Part shown: piece by piece, positions 9,269 to 16,193 of the stretch
Numbering within the stretch: position 1 is the stretch's first letter
Layout: every line of letters begins with the position of its first letter
Assembly (NCBI GenBank): GCA_048499455.1
Contig: JASNZV010000001.1
Coordinates: 186,001 to 250,000, forward strand
Source: CFX5 sp023384495
GTDB taxonomy: Bacteria; Chloroflexota; Anaerolineae; Caldilineales; Caldilineaceae
Length of the DNA stretch: 64,000 nt
Direction of reading: 5' to 3'
The notes under the pieces: generated by a model
What the model was told of the DNA's origin: nothing
Databases searched by the model: none
The model's input: only the letters and a program-made list of their open reading frames with translations
Position numbers and translations under genes: made by a program

Positions 9269-10342
9269 ATGCGCGTCGACCTCTCCATCATCATCGTCAG
9301 TTGGAATGTCTGGGACCTGTTGCGTGGCTGTCTGGCCTCTATCGAGCAGATCAGCCGGCCCACGGCCACGGACGACGAGACGCTGCGCGATTTTGGCCCA
9401 GCCAACGCCGCCCACACGCTGGAGGTGCTCGTCGTCGACAGCGCCAGCCACGACGCCACCGTCGACGGGGTGCGGCTGCGCTTCCCCTGGGTGCGGCTGA
9501 TCGCCAGCGACGAAAACCTGGGCTTCACCCGCGGCAACAACCTTGGCTACGCCCACAGCCGCGGCGAAACCATCTTCTTCCTCAACCCCGACACCGAAAT
9601 CGTCCCCCCGCCAGCCTCCAGTTCCCAGTCTCTCCCCCCCGACAGCCTCACGATTCTCTACGCCGCGCTCCACGTCGACCCACAACTCGGCATCCTCGGC
9701 CCGCAGTTGCGCTATGGCGATGGCTCGCTCCAGAGCAGCCGCCGCCGCTTCCCCACCCCGCTCACGGGCTTTTTCGAGAGCACCTGGCTGGGGCGCCTCT
9801 GGCCGCGGAACCCGTGGGCGCAGCGCATGCACATGGCCGACTGGCCGCCCACCCTCGCCCACGAAGTGGACTGGGTCATGGGTTCGGCCATGATCTGCCG
9901 CCGCGCCGCGCTGGAGGGTCAACCTCCACCTGGCCTTGCCCACGGTGGGGCAGGTTTCGAGCAGGGTCAGCCCGGCCCGTTCGACGAGGGCTTCTTCATG
10001 TACAGCGAGGAGCTGGACCTGTGCAGGCGGGTCAAGGCGGCGGGCTGGCGCATTGCCTACACGCCGGCGGCGCTCGTCGTCCACTACGAGGGGCGCAGCA
10101 GCGAACAGGTGGCTGCAGCGCGTCATATCTACTTCAACACCAGCAAGGTGCGCTACTATCGCAAATGGTTTGGCCCTGCTTGGGCCGAGGCGCTGCGCCG
10201 CTACCTGCGGTTTGAATTTCGGGCGCAACTGGCGCTGGAGTGGGTCAAGGGACGGCTGGGCCACAAGCAAGCGCTGCGCGCTGCGCGCGTTGCCGCCTAT
10301 CGCCAGGTGATCGAGGCGCTTGGGGCGGCCCCTGAACCGTAG
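9269..10342 (+). CDS. Family 2 glycosyltransferase (rhamnosyltransferase/WbbL-like)
   Basis: A GT-A fold glycosyltransferase of 357 residues. The N-terminus SIIIVSWNVWDLLRGCL, the VVDSASHDAT segment, ENLGFTRGNNLG and the DxD-like FLNPDTEIV are all typical of GT2 enzymes that add deoxysugars to cell-surface glycans. Further on come DEGFFMYSEELDLCRRVKAAGW (catalytic ED region) and VVHYEGRS. The ATG lies 3 bases after the upstream polyprenyl synthase stop; a polyprenyl carrier and a glycosyltransferase would fit a shared role in envelope glycan synthesis, which is inference. The C-terminal ~60 residues have no predicted catalytic role. Confidence 0.92.
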   Translation: MRVDLSIIIVSWNVWDLLRGCLASIEQISRPTATDDETLRDFGPANAAHTLEVLVVDSASHDATVDGVRLRFPWVRLIASDENLGFTRGNNLGYAHSRGETIFFLNPDTEIVPPPASSSQSLPPDSLTILYAALHVDPQLGILGPQLRYGDGSLQSSRRRFPTPLTGFFESTWLGRLWPRNPWAQRMHMADWPPTLAHEVDWVMGSAMICRRAALEGQPPPGLAHGGAGFEQGQPGPFDEGFFMYSEELDLCRRVKAAGWRIAYTPAALVVHYEGRSSEQVAAARHIYFNTSKVRYYRKWFGPAWAEALRRYLRFEFRAQLALEWVKGRLGHKQALRAARVAAYRQVIEALGAAPEP

Positions 10343-10503
10343 GGGCCATGCTTCTTTTCCAGATGCCGGCGATAATCCTGCTCGTCCACCTCAGCGTCGC
10401 CCAGGATGCCCAGCAGTGCCTGCATGATGGGTGGGAGCTCGTCGCTGGCGTCTGTATGCTCAATAGGGCGCTGATCACGGCGCAATGTGAGTCTTGTCGG
10501 CAT
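10297..10503 (-). CDS. Small hypothetical protein (68 aa)
   Basis: A 68-residue ORF that converges with the glycosyltransferase and overlaps its last 46 bases. The middle (ELPPIMQALLGILGDAEVDE) is helical and acidic, followed by DYRRHLEKKHGP. No family is recognised and no clear ribosome binding site is seen. The amino-acid makeup is protein-like, which is the only reason to list it. Confidence 0.3.
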   Translation of the reverse strand: MPTRLTLRRDQRPIEHTDASDELPPIMQALLGILGDAEVDEQDYRRHLEKKHGPYGSGAAPSASITWR

Positions 10504-10658
10504 AGGGCGCTCCAGACAGACGGACGTACAGACCTGGCCTAATTGTACGTCAAACCGATGCGGCGGTCAACTCACTACGGGCCGAAACCCAGGGCAATCG
10601 CGAACTTCGTGGCGCCGTGCGCCCACTCCGTGAAAGCAACGATTGAAATCGGCGCCTA

Positions 10659-10718
10659 GCAGTGAAAAGTGCCTTTAGGCACTAAAAACCCAGTCGCTGA
10701 GGCGACTTTTCGCTGTCA
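10659..10718. repeat. Palindromic repeat family 3, copy b (intergenic 10504-10790)
   Basis: CAGTGAAAAGTGCC, a GTGCCTTTAGGCAC hairpin, then GTCGCTGAGGCGACTTTTC and CTGTCA. It matches the ends of the copies at 2274, 13746 and 22861. Nothing else convincing is seen in 10504-10790 apart from AAAGGAG before the downstream start. Confidence 0.7.
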
Positions 10719-10790
10719 GCGGGAGCCCTTTGGGCGCGGTTTTAACCCTGCTCTGCTCAATATTCCTAACCCCGAAAGGAGACAAAGCCC

Positions 10791-13601
10791 ATGCCCCGGC
10801 GCTTTCACACCTGGTTTGTCCCTCTGTTGGCGACGCTCCTCATCTTTGTGGGCAATGTCGCCAGCAACTGGCTCGCCGCCGACTTACAGGCGGTGCTGAC
10901 CCCCTTCCGGCCGTGGATCTGGGGCGCTTTTGGCGTGGCGCTGCTCGCCACCCTCTACCTCGCCTGGCGCGAATATCAGCGCGCCCCACCCGCGCCCCCA
11001 CCCATCGGCGACACGATCCACGGCAACGCCATCCAAGGGACGGTGAGCGAGGCCGAAAACATCATCATCGGCAACCAAAATGTGCAGGTGGTGGTGCAAC
11101 AGGTGGTCGACCGCCTGGCGACGCAGTGGCGCCAACGCACGCTCACCGACGACGAATTCCGCACGGTAGCCACCGTCTATCTCGAACAGTTGGTCAACCG
11201 CTATCGCTATCTCGACTTCCGCGGCATGGGCGTGACCGACCGCATGGCGCTCCAGTTCCCGCTGCTGGAGATGTATGTGCCGCTGCGCGCCCGCCGCGAG
11301 ATGCCGGCCGCCGACGCCTGGGCGCACGAGCAGCGCCCATCGCGCAACCGCACCCGCGACGACGAGGCGGGCGTGGACGCACGCACGCTGCGCGTGGCCG
11401 GTCGCCCCGTCAGCGAGGAAGAGGCGCTCGCCATGGGCGCACGCCTGCACGAGCCGGCGCCGGTGCTCGACCTGCTGCAGCAACACCCCGGCGTGGTGGT
11501 GCTGGGCGACCCCGGCGCCGGCAAGACCACCTTTCTCAAGTATGTGGCGCTGCGGCTGGCGCTGGGGCAGGGCCGCGACTTTGCGCTGGAGGGCTACCTC
11601 CCCATCCTCATCCCGCTGTCGGCCTACGCCAATGCGCTCAGCGAACGGGACATCCCGCTGCAAGCCTTTCTGGGCGACTACTACGTCGGCCTGGGCGTAA
11701 ACCTGCCCGTGGGCGATCTGCTCACCACCGCGCTGAGCCAGGGCCGCGCCCTGCTGCTCATGGACGGGCTAGACGAGGTGCAGTCGCTCTTGCAGCGCAC
11801 CACGTTGGTGGAGCGCATTGTGCAGTTCTTTGCCTTTCACCGCCGCGCCGGCAACAAGTTTGTGCTCACCAGCCGCATTGTGGGCTATCGCGAAGCGCCC
11901 CCGCGCGCCGAAGGGCTGGTGGAAGCCGCACTGGTGGACTTTGACGACGACGACATCGACCAGTTCATCGCCAAGTGGACGGCGGCCGTGGAGCGGGCCG
12001 CGCTGGGCGACAACGCCGTAGCCCAGCAACAGGCGGCGCAGGAAGGGGCTGAACTGCGCGCGGCGGTGCGCCGCAACGAGGGCGTGGGGCGGTTGGCGTC
12101 CAACCCGCTGCTGCTCACCATCCTGGCGCTGATGAAACGGCAGGGCGTCAGCCTGCCCGAACGCCGCGCCCAGCTCTACGACACCTATGTCAAGACGTTG
12201 CTGCGCACATGGAACCTGGCGCGCAGCCTGGATGGCCGGCCCCAGCGCGAGGTGAACGACGTGGAGACGCTGCGCGTGCTGGCCCCGCTGGCGCTCTGGA
12301 TGCACGAGAGCAGCCCCGGCGTCGGGCTGGTCAAGCGCGAGGCCGTCCGCCGGCAACTGGAGGCCATCTACCGCCAGCGGGGAGACCCCGCGCCCGAAGA
12401 CGCCGTGGAGCGCTTTTTGACCGATGTCCACAAATACGCCAGCCTGTTGCTGGAGCGGGGGCCCGGCTTCTACGGTTTCATCCACCTCACCTTTCAGGAG
12501 TATCTGGCGGCGCTGGCGATTGTGCAGCAGGGGCAACTGGATGTGCAGCCGATGGTGGCCGCGCTGGCCCAGCGGCTGGGCCACGAAAGCTGGCGCGAGG
12601 TGACGCTGCTGGCCGTGGGCTGCCTGGGGCTGGTCAAACAGAACGAAGAGGCGGCCAGCGCGGTGGTGACGCGGCTGCTACAACAGGCCGCGGGCGAGCC
12701 GGGCGCTGCGGTGGTCTGGGCGGGCGCGGCGGTGAAGGATGTCTGGCCCGACGGCGTCACCCCTGCCTGCCGCGATGAGGTGGTGGCCGCGCTGCGCGCC
12801 GCCATGATTGACCCGGCGCTGCCGCCGCGCACCCGGCTGGAGGCCGGCCTGCTGGCCGCCGACCTGGGCGACCTGCCGCCCGACCTGGACGAGCTGGTCC
12901 CCATGCCGGCGCAGGCGGATCTGGGCTATGACTTTGCGATTGGCAAATACCCGGTGACCAACCATCAGTTTCGCCGCTTTATGGATGCCGGGGGCTATGC
13001 CGACGACCGCTGGTGGCCCAGCCCGCGGGCCCGCCGCGACCGGGATCAAAGCAACTGGCGTGAACCGCGCTTCTGGGATAACGAGCGCCTCAACCACGCC
13101 ACCCAGCCGGTGGTGGGCGTCAGCCAGTATGAGGCCGCCGCCTATTGCGCCTGGCTGACGAGCGTCTGGCAGGCCGCCGGGCGCATCGACCGTGATCACT
13201 GTGTGCAGTTGCCCAGCCAGGCCGAATGGATGTGGGCGGCGCGCGGCGGCCTGCCCGCACCCGCCGATCAAGCGCTGGACTACCCATGGCGCGGCCCCTT
13301 TGACCCCGCACGCGCCAACACCGAAGAGAGCGGCCTGAAGCAGACCACGCCCGTCCACCTCTACCCCGGCGGCTGCACGCCCGCAGGCGTCTGGGACCTG
13401 AGCGGCAACGTGTGGGAGTGGACGAACGACTTGCAGGAAGTTGACAAAGATGGCAATGAATGGTTCTATTTGAAGGGCGGGAGCTATTATTTTGACGCCA
13501 AACAGGCGACGGCGTCGGCCGCCTTCAGGGGCTCCGCCGGGGACTCCTGGTACCTCGAATTCGGGTTTCGGGTGGTGGTGGTCCCCATCTCTCGTGGCTA
13601 G
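10791..13601 (+). CDS. DGR target 1: membrane-anchored NACHT NTPase with C-terminal FGE/CLec variable domain
   Basis: A 936-residue NLR-like protein. Two hydrophobic segments (about residues 8-30 and 42-58) suggest membrane anchoring. A short beta-type linker with GNAIQG and GNQNVQV follows. The NACHT module has P-loop GDPGAGKTT (about 239), Walker B LLLMDGLDEV (about 321) and LTSRIVGYR, then a helical arm. From about 704 to the end is a formylglycine-generating-enzyme (SUMF1)-type C-type-lectin fold (GKYPVTNHQFRRFM, GVSQYEAAAYCAWL, DLSGNVWEWTND, LKGGSYY). The last 30 residues hold variable repeat VR1. In DGR systems this fold displays diversified ligand-binding residues; enzymatic FGE activity is not expected. 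It starts at ATG after AAAGGAG. It is a partner of target 2, with the same C-terminal and 3'-flank sequence but a different N-terminal part. Confidence 0.95.
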   Translation: MPRRFHTWFVPLLATLLIFVGNVASNWLAADLQAVLTPFRPWIWGAFGVALLATLYLAWREYQRAPPAPPPIGDTIHGNAIQGTVSEAENIIIGNQNVQVVVQQVVDRLATQWRQRTLTDDEFRTVATVYLEQLVNRYRYLDFRGMGVTDRMALQFPLLEMYVPLRARREMPAADAWAHEQRPSRNRTRDDEAGVDARTLRVAGRPVSEEEALAMGARLHEPAPVLDLLQQHPGVVVLGDPGAGKTTFLKYVALRLALGQGRDFALEGYLPILIPLSAYANALSERDIPLQAFLGDYYVGLGVNLPVGDLLTTALSQGRALLLMDGLDEVQSLLQRTTLVERIVQFFAFHRRAGNKFVLTSRIVGYREAPPRAEGLVEAALVDFDDDDIDQFIAKWTAAVERAALGDNAVAQQQAAQEGAELRAAVRRNEGVGRLASNPLLLTILALMKRQGVSLPERRAQLYDTYVKTLLRTWNLARSLDGRPQREVNDVETLRVLAPLALWMHESSPGVGLVKREAVRRQLEAIYRQRGDPAPEDAVERFLTDVHKYASLLLERGPGFYGFIHLTFQEYLAALAIVQQGQLDVQPMVAALAQRLGHESWREVTLLAVGCLGLVKQNEEAASAVVTRLLQQAAGEPGAAVVWAGAAVKDVWPDGVTPACRDEVVAALRAAMIDPALPPRTRLEAGLLAADLGDLPPDLDELVPMPAQADLGYDFAIGKYPVTNHQFRRFMDAGGYADDRWWPSPRARRDRDQSNWREPRFWDNERLNHATQPVVGVSQYEAAAYCAWLTSVWQAAGRIDRDHCVQLPSQAEWMWAARGGLPAPADQALDYPWRGPFDPARANTEESGLKQTTPVHLYPGGCTPAGVWDLSGNVWEWTNDLQEVDKDGNEWFYLKGGSYYFDAKQATASAAFRGSAGDSWYLEFGFRVVVVPISRG
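13512..13590 (+). repeat. DGR variable repeat VR1 (codes residues 908-933 of target 1)
   Basis: Aligned without gaps to the 79-nt template at 15959-16037 (read on the minus strand), VR1 differs at 15 positions, all of which are adenines in the template; the 58 non-adenine positions are identical. Altered codons are residues 912, 914, 915, 917-919, 921, 922, 924 and 932. The GC-rich end GGGTTTCGGGTGGTGGTGG is the expected initiation-of-mutagenic-homing (IMH) region. Confidence 0.97.
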
Positions 13602-13636
13602 TGCTGGGTTCTGATTGCTGTGTGCTGTTTTCTGAT

Positions 13637-13653
13637 CGGGCGCAAAGCGCCCG
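13637..13653 (+). promoter_or_regulatory. IMH-proximal hairpin downstream of VR1
   Basis: A perfect 7-bp stem CGGGCGC / GCGCCCG with an AAA loop, 47 nt after the end of VR1. The same stem and loop follow VR2 (16142-16158, minus). In the Bordetella phage DGR a short GC-rich hairpin/cruciform 3' of the IMH helps target-site recognition; the same role here is inferred from position and shape. Confidence 0.75.
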
Positions 13654-13666
13654 GTTCTGAATCCTT

Positions 13667-13701
13667 GATCGCTGCGCTGGCTTTAGGCCAGCGCAGCGAT
13701 C
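13667..13701 (+). terminator. Long hairpin downstream of target 1
   Basis: A 15-bp perfect stem (GATCGCTGCGCTGGC and complement) with loop TTTAG, followed by CGATTTTCG. It matches the hairpin downstream of target 2 with a compensatory T-A to C-G change. It is a probable terminator and may also be part of the DGR target signature. Confidence 0.7.
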
Positions 13702-13745
13702 CGATTTTCGCGGGCAACAACATTTGCAGGGTTAAAATCCGCGTC

Positions 13746-13804
13746 TGACAGTGAAAAGTCGCTGAAGCGACTGAACATGAAGCGCCCTCAGGCGCTTCTC
13801 AGTG
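13746..13804. repeat. Palindromic repeat family 3, copy c
   Basis: TGACAGTGAAAAGTCGCTGA followed by the AGCGACT partner, then GCGCC...GGCGCTTCTCAGTG. It sits between the target 1 hairpins and structured repeat A. The 400-nt gap 13602-14001 is thus made of hairpins, this element and repeat A, followed by about 67 nt of leader before the RT. Confidence 0.7.
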
Positions 13805-13817
13805 CTATACTGAGTTC

Positions 13818-13934
13818 TATACTGAGTTCAGAATGAAAACCCGACTTGTGAGCTCCAGGCGGTTCCGTGAACCGCCGAGTCACGGACTCGACGTGAGCAT
13901 TTCAGACTCCGGTTATCAATCTGAATTCAGTATA
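13818..13934 (+). repeat. DGR cassette structured repeat A (117 bp, terminal inverted repeats)
   Basis: The ends TATACTGAGTTCAG and CTGAATTCAGTATA are 14-bp inverted repeats with one mismatch. The centre has two adjoining hairpins sharing a CGCC arm: GGCGGTTC/GAACCGCC and CGAGTC/GACTCG. Copies B (15068-15188) and C (15835-15951) are in the same orientation. Copy A lies 67 nt before the RT start and may carry its promoter (AGTATAAAAG at its right end). Confidence 0.85.
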
Positions 13935-14001
13935 AAAGCCGGATCGGGAGCCCGCTGGTGCGCCGTGGCTATGGGCAAATGTCAACAAAAACCTGGCATC
14001 C

Positions 14002-15086
14002 ATGGGCAAAGTCTACCGCCATCTCTATCCACAGGTCTATGATTGGGACAACCTGCTGCTCGCCTGGCGCAAGGCGCGCAAGGGCAAGCGCGGCCGTGCG
14101 CCGGCGGCCTCTTTCGAGCAGAACGCCGCCGAGCACTTGCTGGCGCTGCAGAGCGCGCTGCGCGAGCAAACCTATCGCCCGGGCGGCTATGTCAGCTTCA
14201 CCATCCACGAGCCCAAACGGCGTTTGATCAGCGCCGCGCCCTTCCGCGACCGCATCGTCCACCATGCGCTCTGCAACGTCATCGAGCCGCTCTTCGAGCG
14301 GCGCTTTATTGCCGATTCGTACGCCAACCGCGCCGGCAAAGGGACACACGCCGCGCTGGATCGCTGCCAGCACTTCGCCCGCCGCTTTCCCTATGTGTTG
14401 CAGTGCGATGTGCAGCAGTTTTCCCCGCTATCGACCATGCGATTCTGCTTGAGCAACTACAGCGGCTGATCGTCGACCCCGATCTGCTCTGGCTTTGCCG
14501 CACGATTCTGGACAGCGGGCGCGGCGTATTGAGCGAAGCCTACGATATGCACTACTTTCCGGGCGATGATCTCTTTGCGGTAAACCGACCGCGTGGACTA
14601 CCGATTGGCAATTTGACAAGCCAGTTTTGGGGCAATGTCTATCTCGACCGTCTGGATCAGGTGGTCAAGCGTGACCTTGGCTGCCGGGCCTATCTGCGCT
14701 ATGTGGATGATTTCTTGCTCTTTGCCGACGACAGGGCCACGCTCTGGCGCTGGCGACAGGCGGTGGTGGATGCGCTGGCCGCGCTACGCCTCACGTTGCA
14801 TGAAGCGCGCTGCCATCCGCGTCCGGTGAGCGAAGGCATTCCCTTTCTTGGCTTTGTGGTCTATCCGGACCACCGCCGGCTGAAACGGCGCAAGGGGATT
14901 ACCTTTGGACGCCACATGCGGGCGTTGTTGGCCCAATACCACGCAGGCCAGATCCCGCTGCAGCAGGTGACGGCTTCGGTGCAGGGCTGGGTCAACCATG
15001 TGCGCTATGGCGCAACCTATGGTCTGCGCCGCAGCCTGTTGCGCACGGCAACGCGGCGACCGCCTCCTATGCTGAGTTCAGAATGA
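14002..15086 (+). CDS. DGR reverse transcriptase, interrupted by a 1-nt frameshift near 14419-14422
   Basis: RNA-dependent DNA polymerase that would copy the template repeat with errors at adenines. The start MGKVYRHLYPQVYDWDNLLLA fits DGR RTs. Motifs are KRRLISAAPFRDRIVHHAL, the first catalytic Asp in QCDVQQF (residue 136), IGNLTSQ (the DGR hallmark replacing QGxxxSP) and YLRYVDDFLLF (catalytic YVDD). The first frame stops at 14469 because the run is TTTT at 14419-14422; one more T would read QQFFPAIDH and continue in frame to 15086, giving about 361 residues. This may be a sequencing or assembly homopolymer error, a real mutation or a slippage site. The last codons and the stop (SSE-TGA) come from structured repeat B. 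Confidence 0.93.
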
Positions 15087-15188
15087 AACCAGACTTTTGT
15101 GCTCCATGCGGTTCCATGAGCCGCCGAGTCACGGACTCGGCTTGAGCATTCTGATCTCCGGATCTCATTATTACTGAAGTACAGCATA
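15068..15188 (+). repeat. DGR cassette structured repeat B
   Basis: Second copy of the ~117-bp repeat, from TATGCTGAGTTCAG to ACAGCATA, with the CGAGTC/GACTCG hairpin intact and the first stem slightly mismatched. It provides the RT stop codon and ends 8 nt before the Avd start. Confidence 0.85.
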
Positions 15189-15196
15189 GCATTACC

Positions 15197-15529
15197 ATGA
15201 ACGAGTCCCCCATCTTTACACGCACGCACGATCTGCTGCGCTGGCTGCTGACCGCCACGCGCAAGTTTCCGCGCGAGCAGCGCTTTGTCTTGGCGCAACG
15301 CATCCACCAGCAGGGGTTCGCCCTGCAAGACGCGCTGGTGGCCGCCGGTCTGGATCGCGCCCGTCAGGCGCAGCATCTGATTGAGGCCGACATCGCGCTC
15401 AACGTGCTGCGCAAAACGCTCTTGCTCTGCTTCGAGCTCGAGTTGCTCACCAGTGGCCAGTATCGTCATGTGGCGGAAATGACGGCGGAGGTGGGGAGGC
15501 TCCTGGGCGCCTGGCGCAAACAGAAGTAA
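15197..15529 (+). CDS. avd: Avd-like DGR accessory protein (four-helix bundle)
   Basis: A 110-residue, almost wholly helical basic protein directly downstream of the RT. The pattern RTHDLLRWLLTATRKFPREQRF, then LNVLRKTLLLCFELELLTSGQY and a basic C-terminal helix, matches the bAvd/23S rRNA-intervening-sequence protein superfamily. In characterised DGRs, Avd forms a pentamer that binds nucleic acid and the RT and is needed for mutagenic cDNA synthesis. The usual order is avd before TR before RT; here avd follows the RT. The ATG lacks a clear Shine-Dalgarno sequence. Identification rests on fold pattern plus context. Confidence 0.88.
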   Translation: MNESPIFTRTHDLLRWLLTATRKFPREQRFVLAQRIHQQGFALQDALVAAGLDRARQAQHLIEADIALNVLRKTLLLCFELELLTSGQYRHVAEMTAEVGRLLGAWRKQK

Positions 15530-15544
15530 CCTGTAGGCTTCTCT

Positions 15545-15662
15545 GGGAGCGCCAGCATCCCTGCCGGCAACAGTGCGCTTGCCGCCAGGGATGCCGGCGC
15601 TCCCGGCGCTCCCAAACGACGACCTGGCCCAAACGCCGTGTTGCAGGCGTAGGGGCCAGGTC
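15545..15662. other. Two tandem long hairpins between Avd and the template
   Basis: First hairpin 15545-15604: 26-nt arms starting GGGAGCGCC, with two mismatches and an 8-nt loop. Second 15621-15662: outer stem GACCTGGCCC/GGGGCCAGGTC and inner ACGCC/GGCGT. The first could end avd transcription. Nothing gene-like is seen in 15663-15834, although 15724-15736 repeats 13 nt of the VR/stop-codon flank. Confidence 0.6.
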
Positions 15663-15834
15663 TCGACGCTATATGCCCGCCGGGGCGGAACACCGTGCCG
15701 CCGGCGGCCAGGACTGGGCCGCGCCATCTCTCGTGGTTTGCCTCGGGGCAACGGCGCATAGGGCGGCATTGCCCATTGCCGGCAGACGGCGCCCAACCCT
15801 GGTTGTGGCGCCGCCACAGGGGGGCGACAGAGCC

Positions 15835-15951
15835 GATACTGGGTTCAGAATGAAAACCAGACTTTTGTGCTCCAGGCGGTTCCATGAACCGCCGAGTCAC
15901 GGACTCGGCTTGAGCGTTCTGATCTCCGCCTCTCATTGTGATTTGCGTATC
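15835..15951 (+). repeat. DGR cassette structured repeat C, abutting the template repeat
   Basis: Third copy, with both central hairpins perfect (GGCGGTTC-CAT-GAACCGCC and GCCGAGTC-ACG-GACTCGGC). It ends 7 nt from the 3' end of the template repeat, so an RNA reading through TR on the minus strand would run straight into its complement. That is the position of the spacer RNA needed for cDNA priming in the Bordetella phage DGR; the role here is inferred. Confidence 0.85.
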
Positions 15952-15958
15952 GTGAGAA

Positions 15959-16037
15959 AGATGTGGACCACCACCACCCGAAACCCGTTTTCGTTGTTCC
16001 AGTTGTTCCTGGCGTTGTTCCTGATGGCGGCCGACGC
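15959..16037 (-). ncRNA. DGR template repeat (TR)
   Basis: Read on the minus strand it is GCGTCGGCCGCC, then AAC-rich codons (seven AAC, two AGG, plus ATC and GAA), then GGGTTTCGGGTGGTGG and CCACATCT. It has 21 adenines; VR1 differs at 15 and VR2 at 13 of them and nowhere else. The adenine-rich AAC codons are the usual DGR design giving many amino acids without stops. A 7-bp hairpin (CACGGTC/GACCGTG, 16056-16072) lies just upstream. The likely IMH* differs from the IMH by CCA versus CCC. Confidence 0.96.
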
Positions 16038-16094
16038 ACCGGCCCAGCCCCGCAACACGGTCCAAGACCGTGATTGCCAAAACCAAAAAATCGG

Positions 16095-16127
16095 ATCGCT
16101 GCGCCGGCATTAAGCCGGCGCAGCGAT
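16095..16127 (-). terminator. Long hairpin downstream of target 2
   Basis: A 14-bp stem (ATCGCTGCGCCGGC and complement on the plus strand) with a 5-nt loop. On the minus strand it is followed by CCGATTTTTT, like a Rho-independent terminator. It is the counterpart of 13667-13701 with one compensatory pair change. It lies between target 2 and TR, so TR transcription needs either read-through or its own promoter. Confidence 0.72.
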
Positions 16128-16141
16128 AAAGAATTCAGAAG

Positions 16142-16158
16142 CGGGCGCTTTGCGCCCG
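16142..16158 (-). promoter_or_regulatory. IMH-proximal hairpin downstream of VR2
   Basis: A 7-bp stem CGGGCGC/GCGCCCG with an AAA loop on the minus strand, identical to the one after VR1 and at the same distance from the repeat. Confidence 0.75.
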
Positions 16159-16193
16159 ATCAGAAAACAGCACACAGCAATCAGAAGCCAGCA

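Noticed and set aside
10791..13601. Active formylglycine-generating enzyme (sulfatase maturation)
   Set aside because: The FGE-like domain ends in a DGR variable repeat and is fused to NACHT; it has the fold for display, and no sulfatase is nearby.
14002..15086. Group II intron or retron RT instead of a DGR RT
   Set aside because: IGNLTSQ replaces QGxxxSP, there is no maturase/HNH domain or intron ribozyme, and TR/VR repeats with adenine-only differences are present.
13818..15951. CRISPR array made of the three DGR repeats
   Set aside because: Copies are ~117 bp, spaced by whole genes, and have terminal inverted repeats; there are no cas genes.
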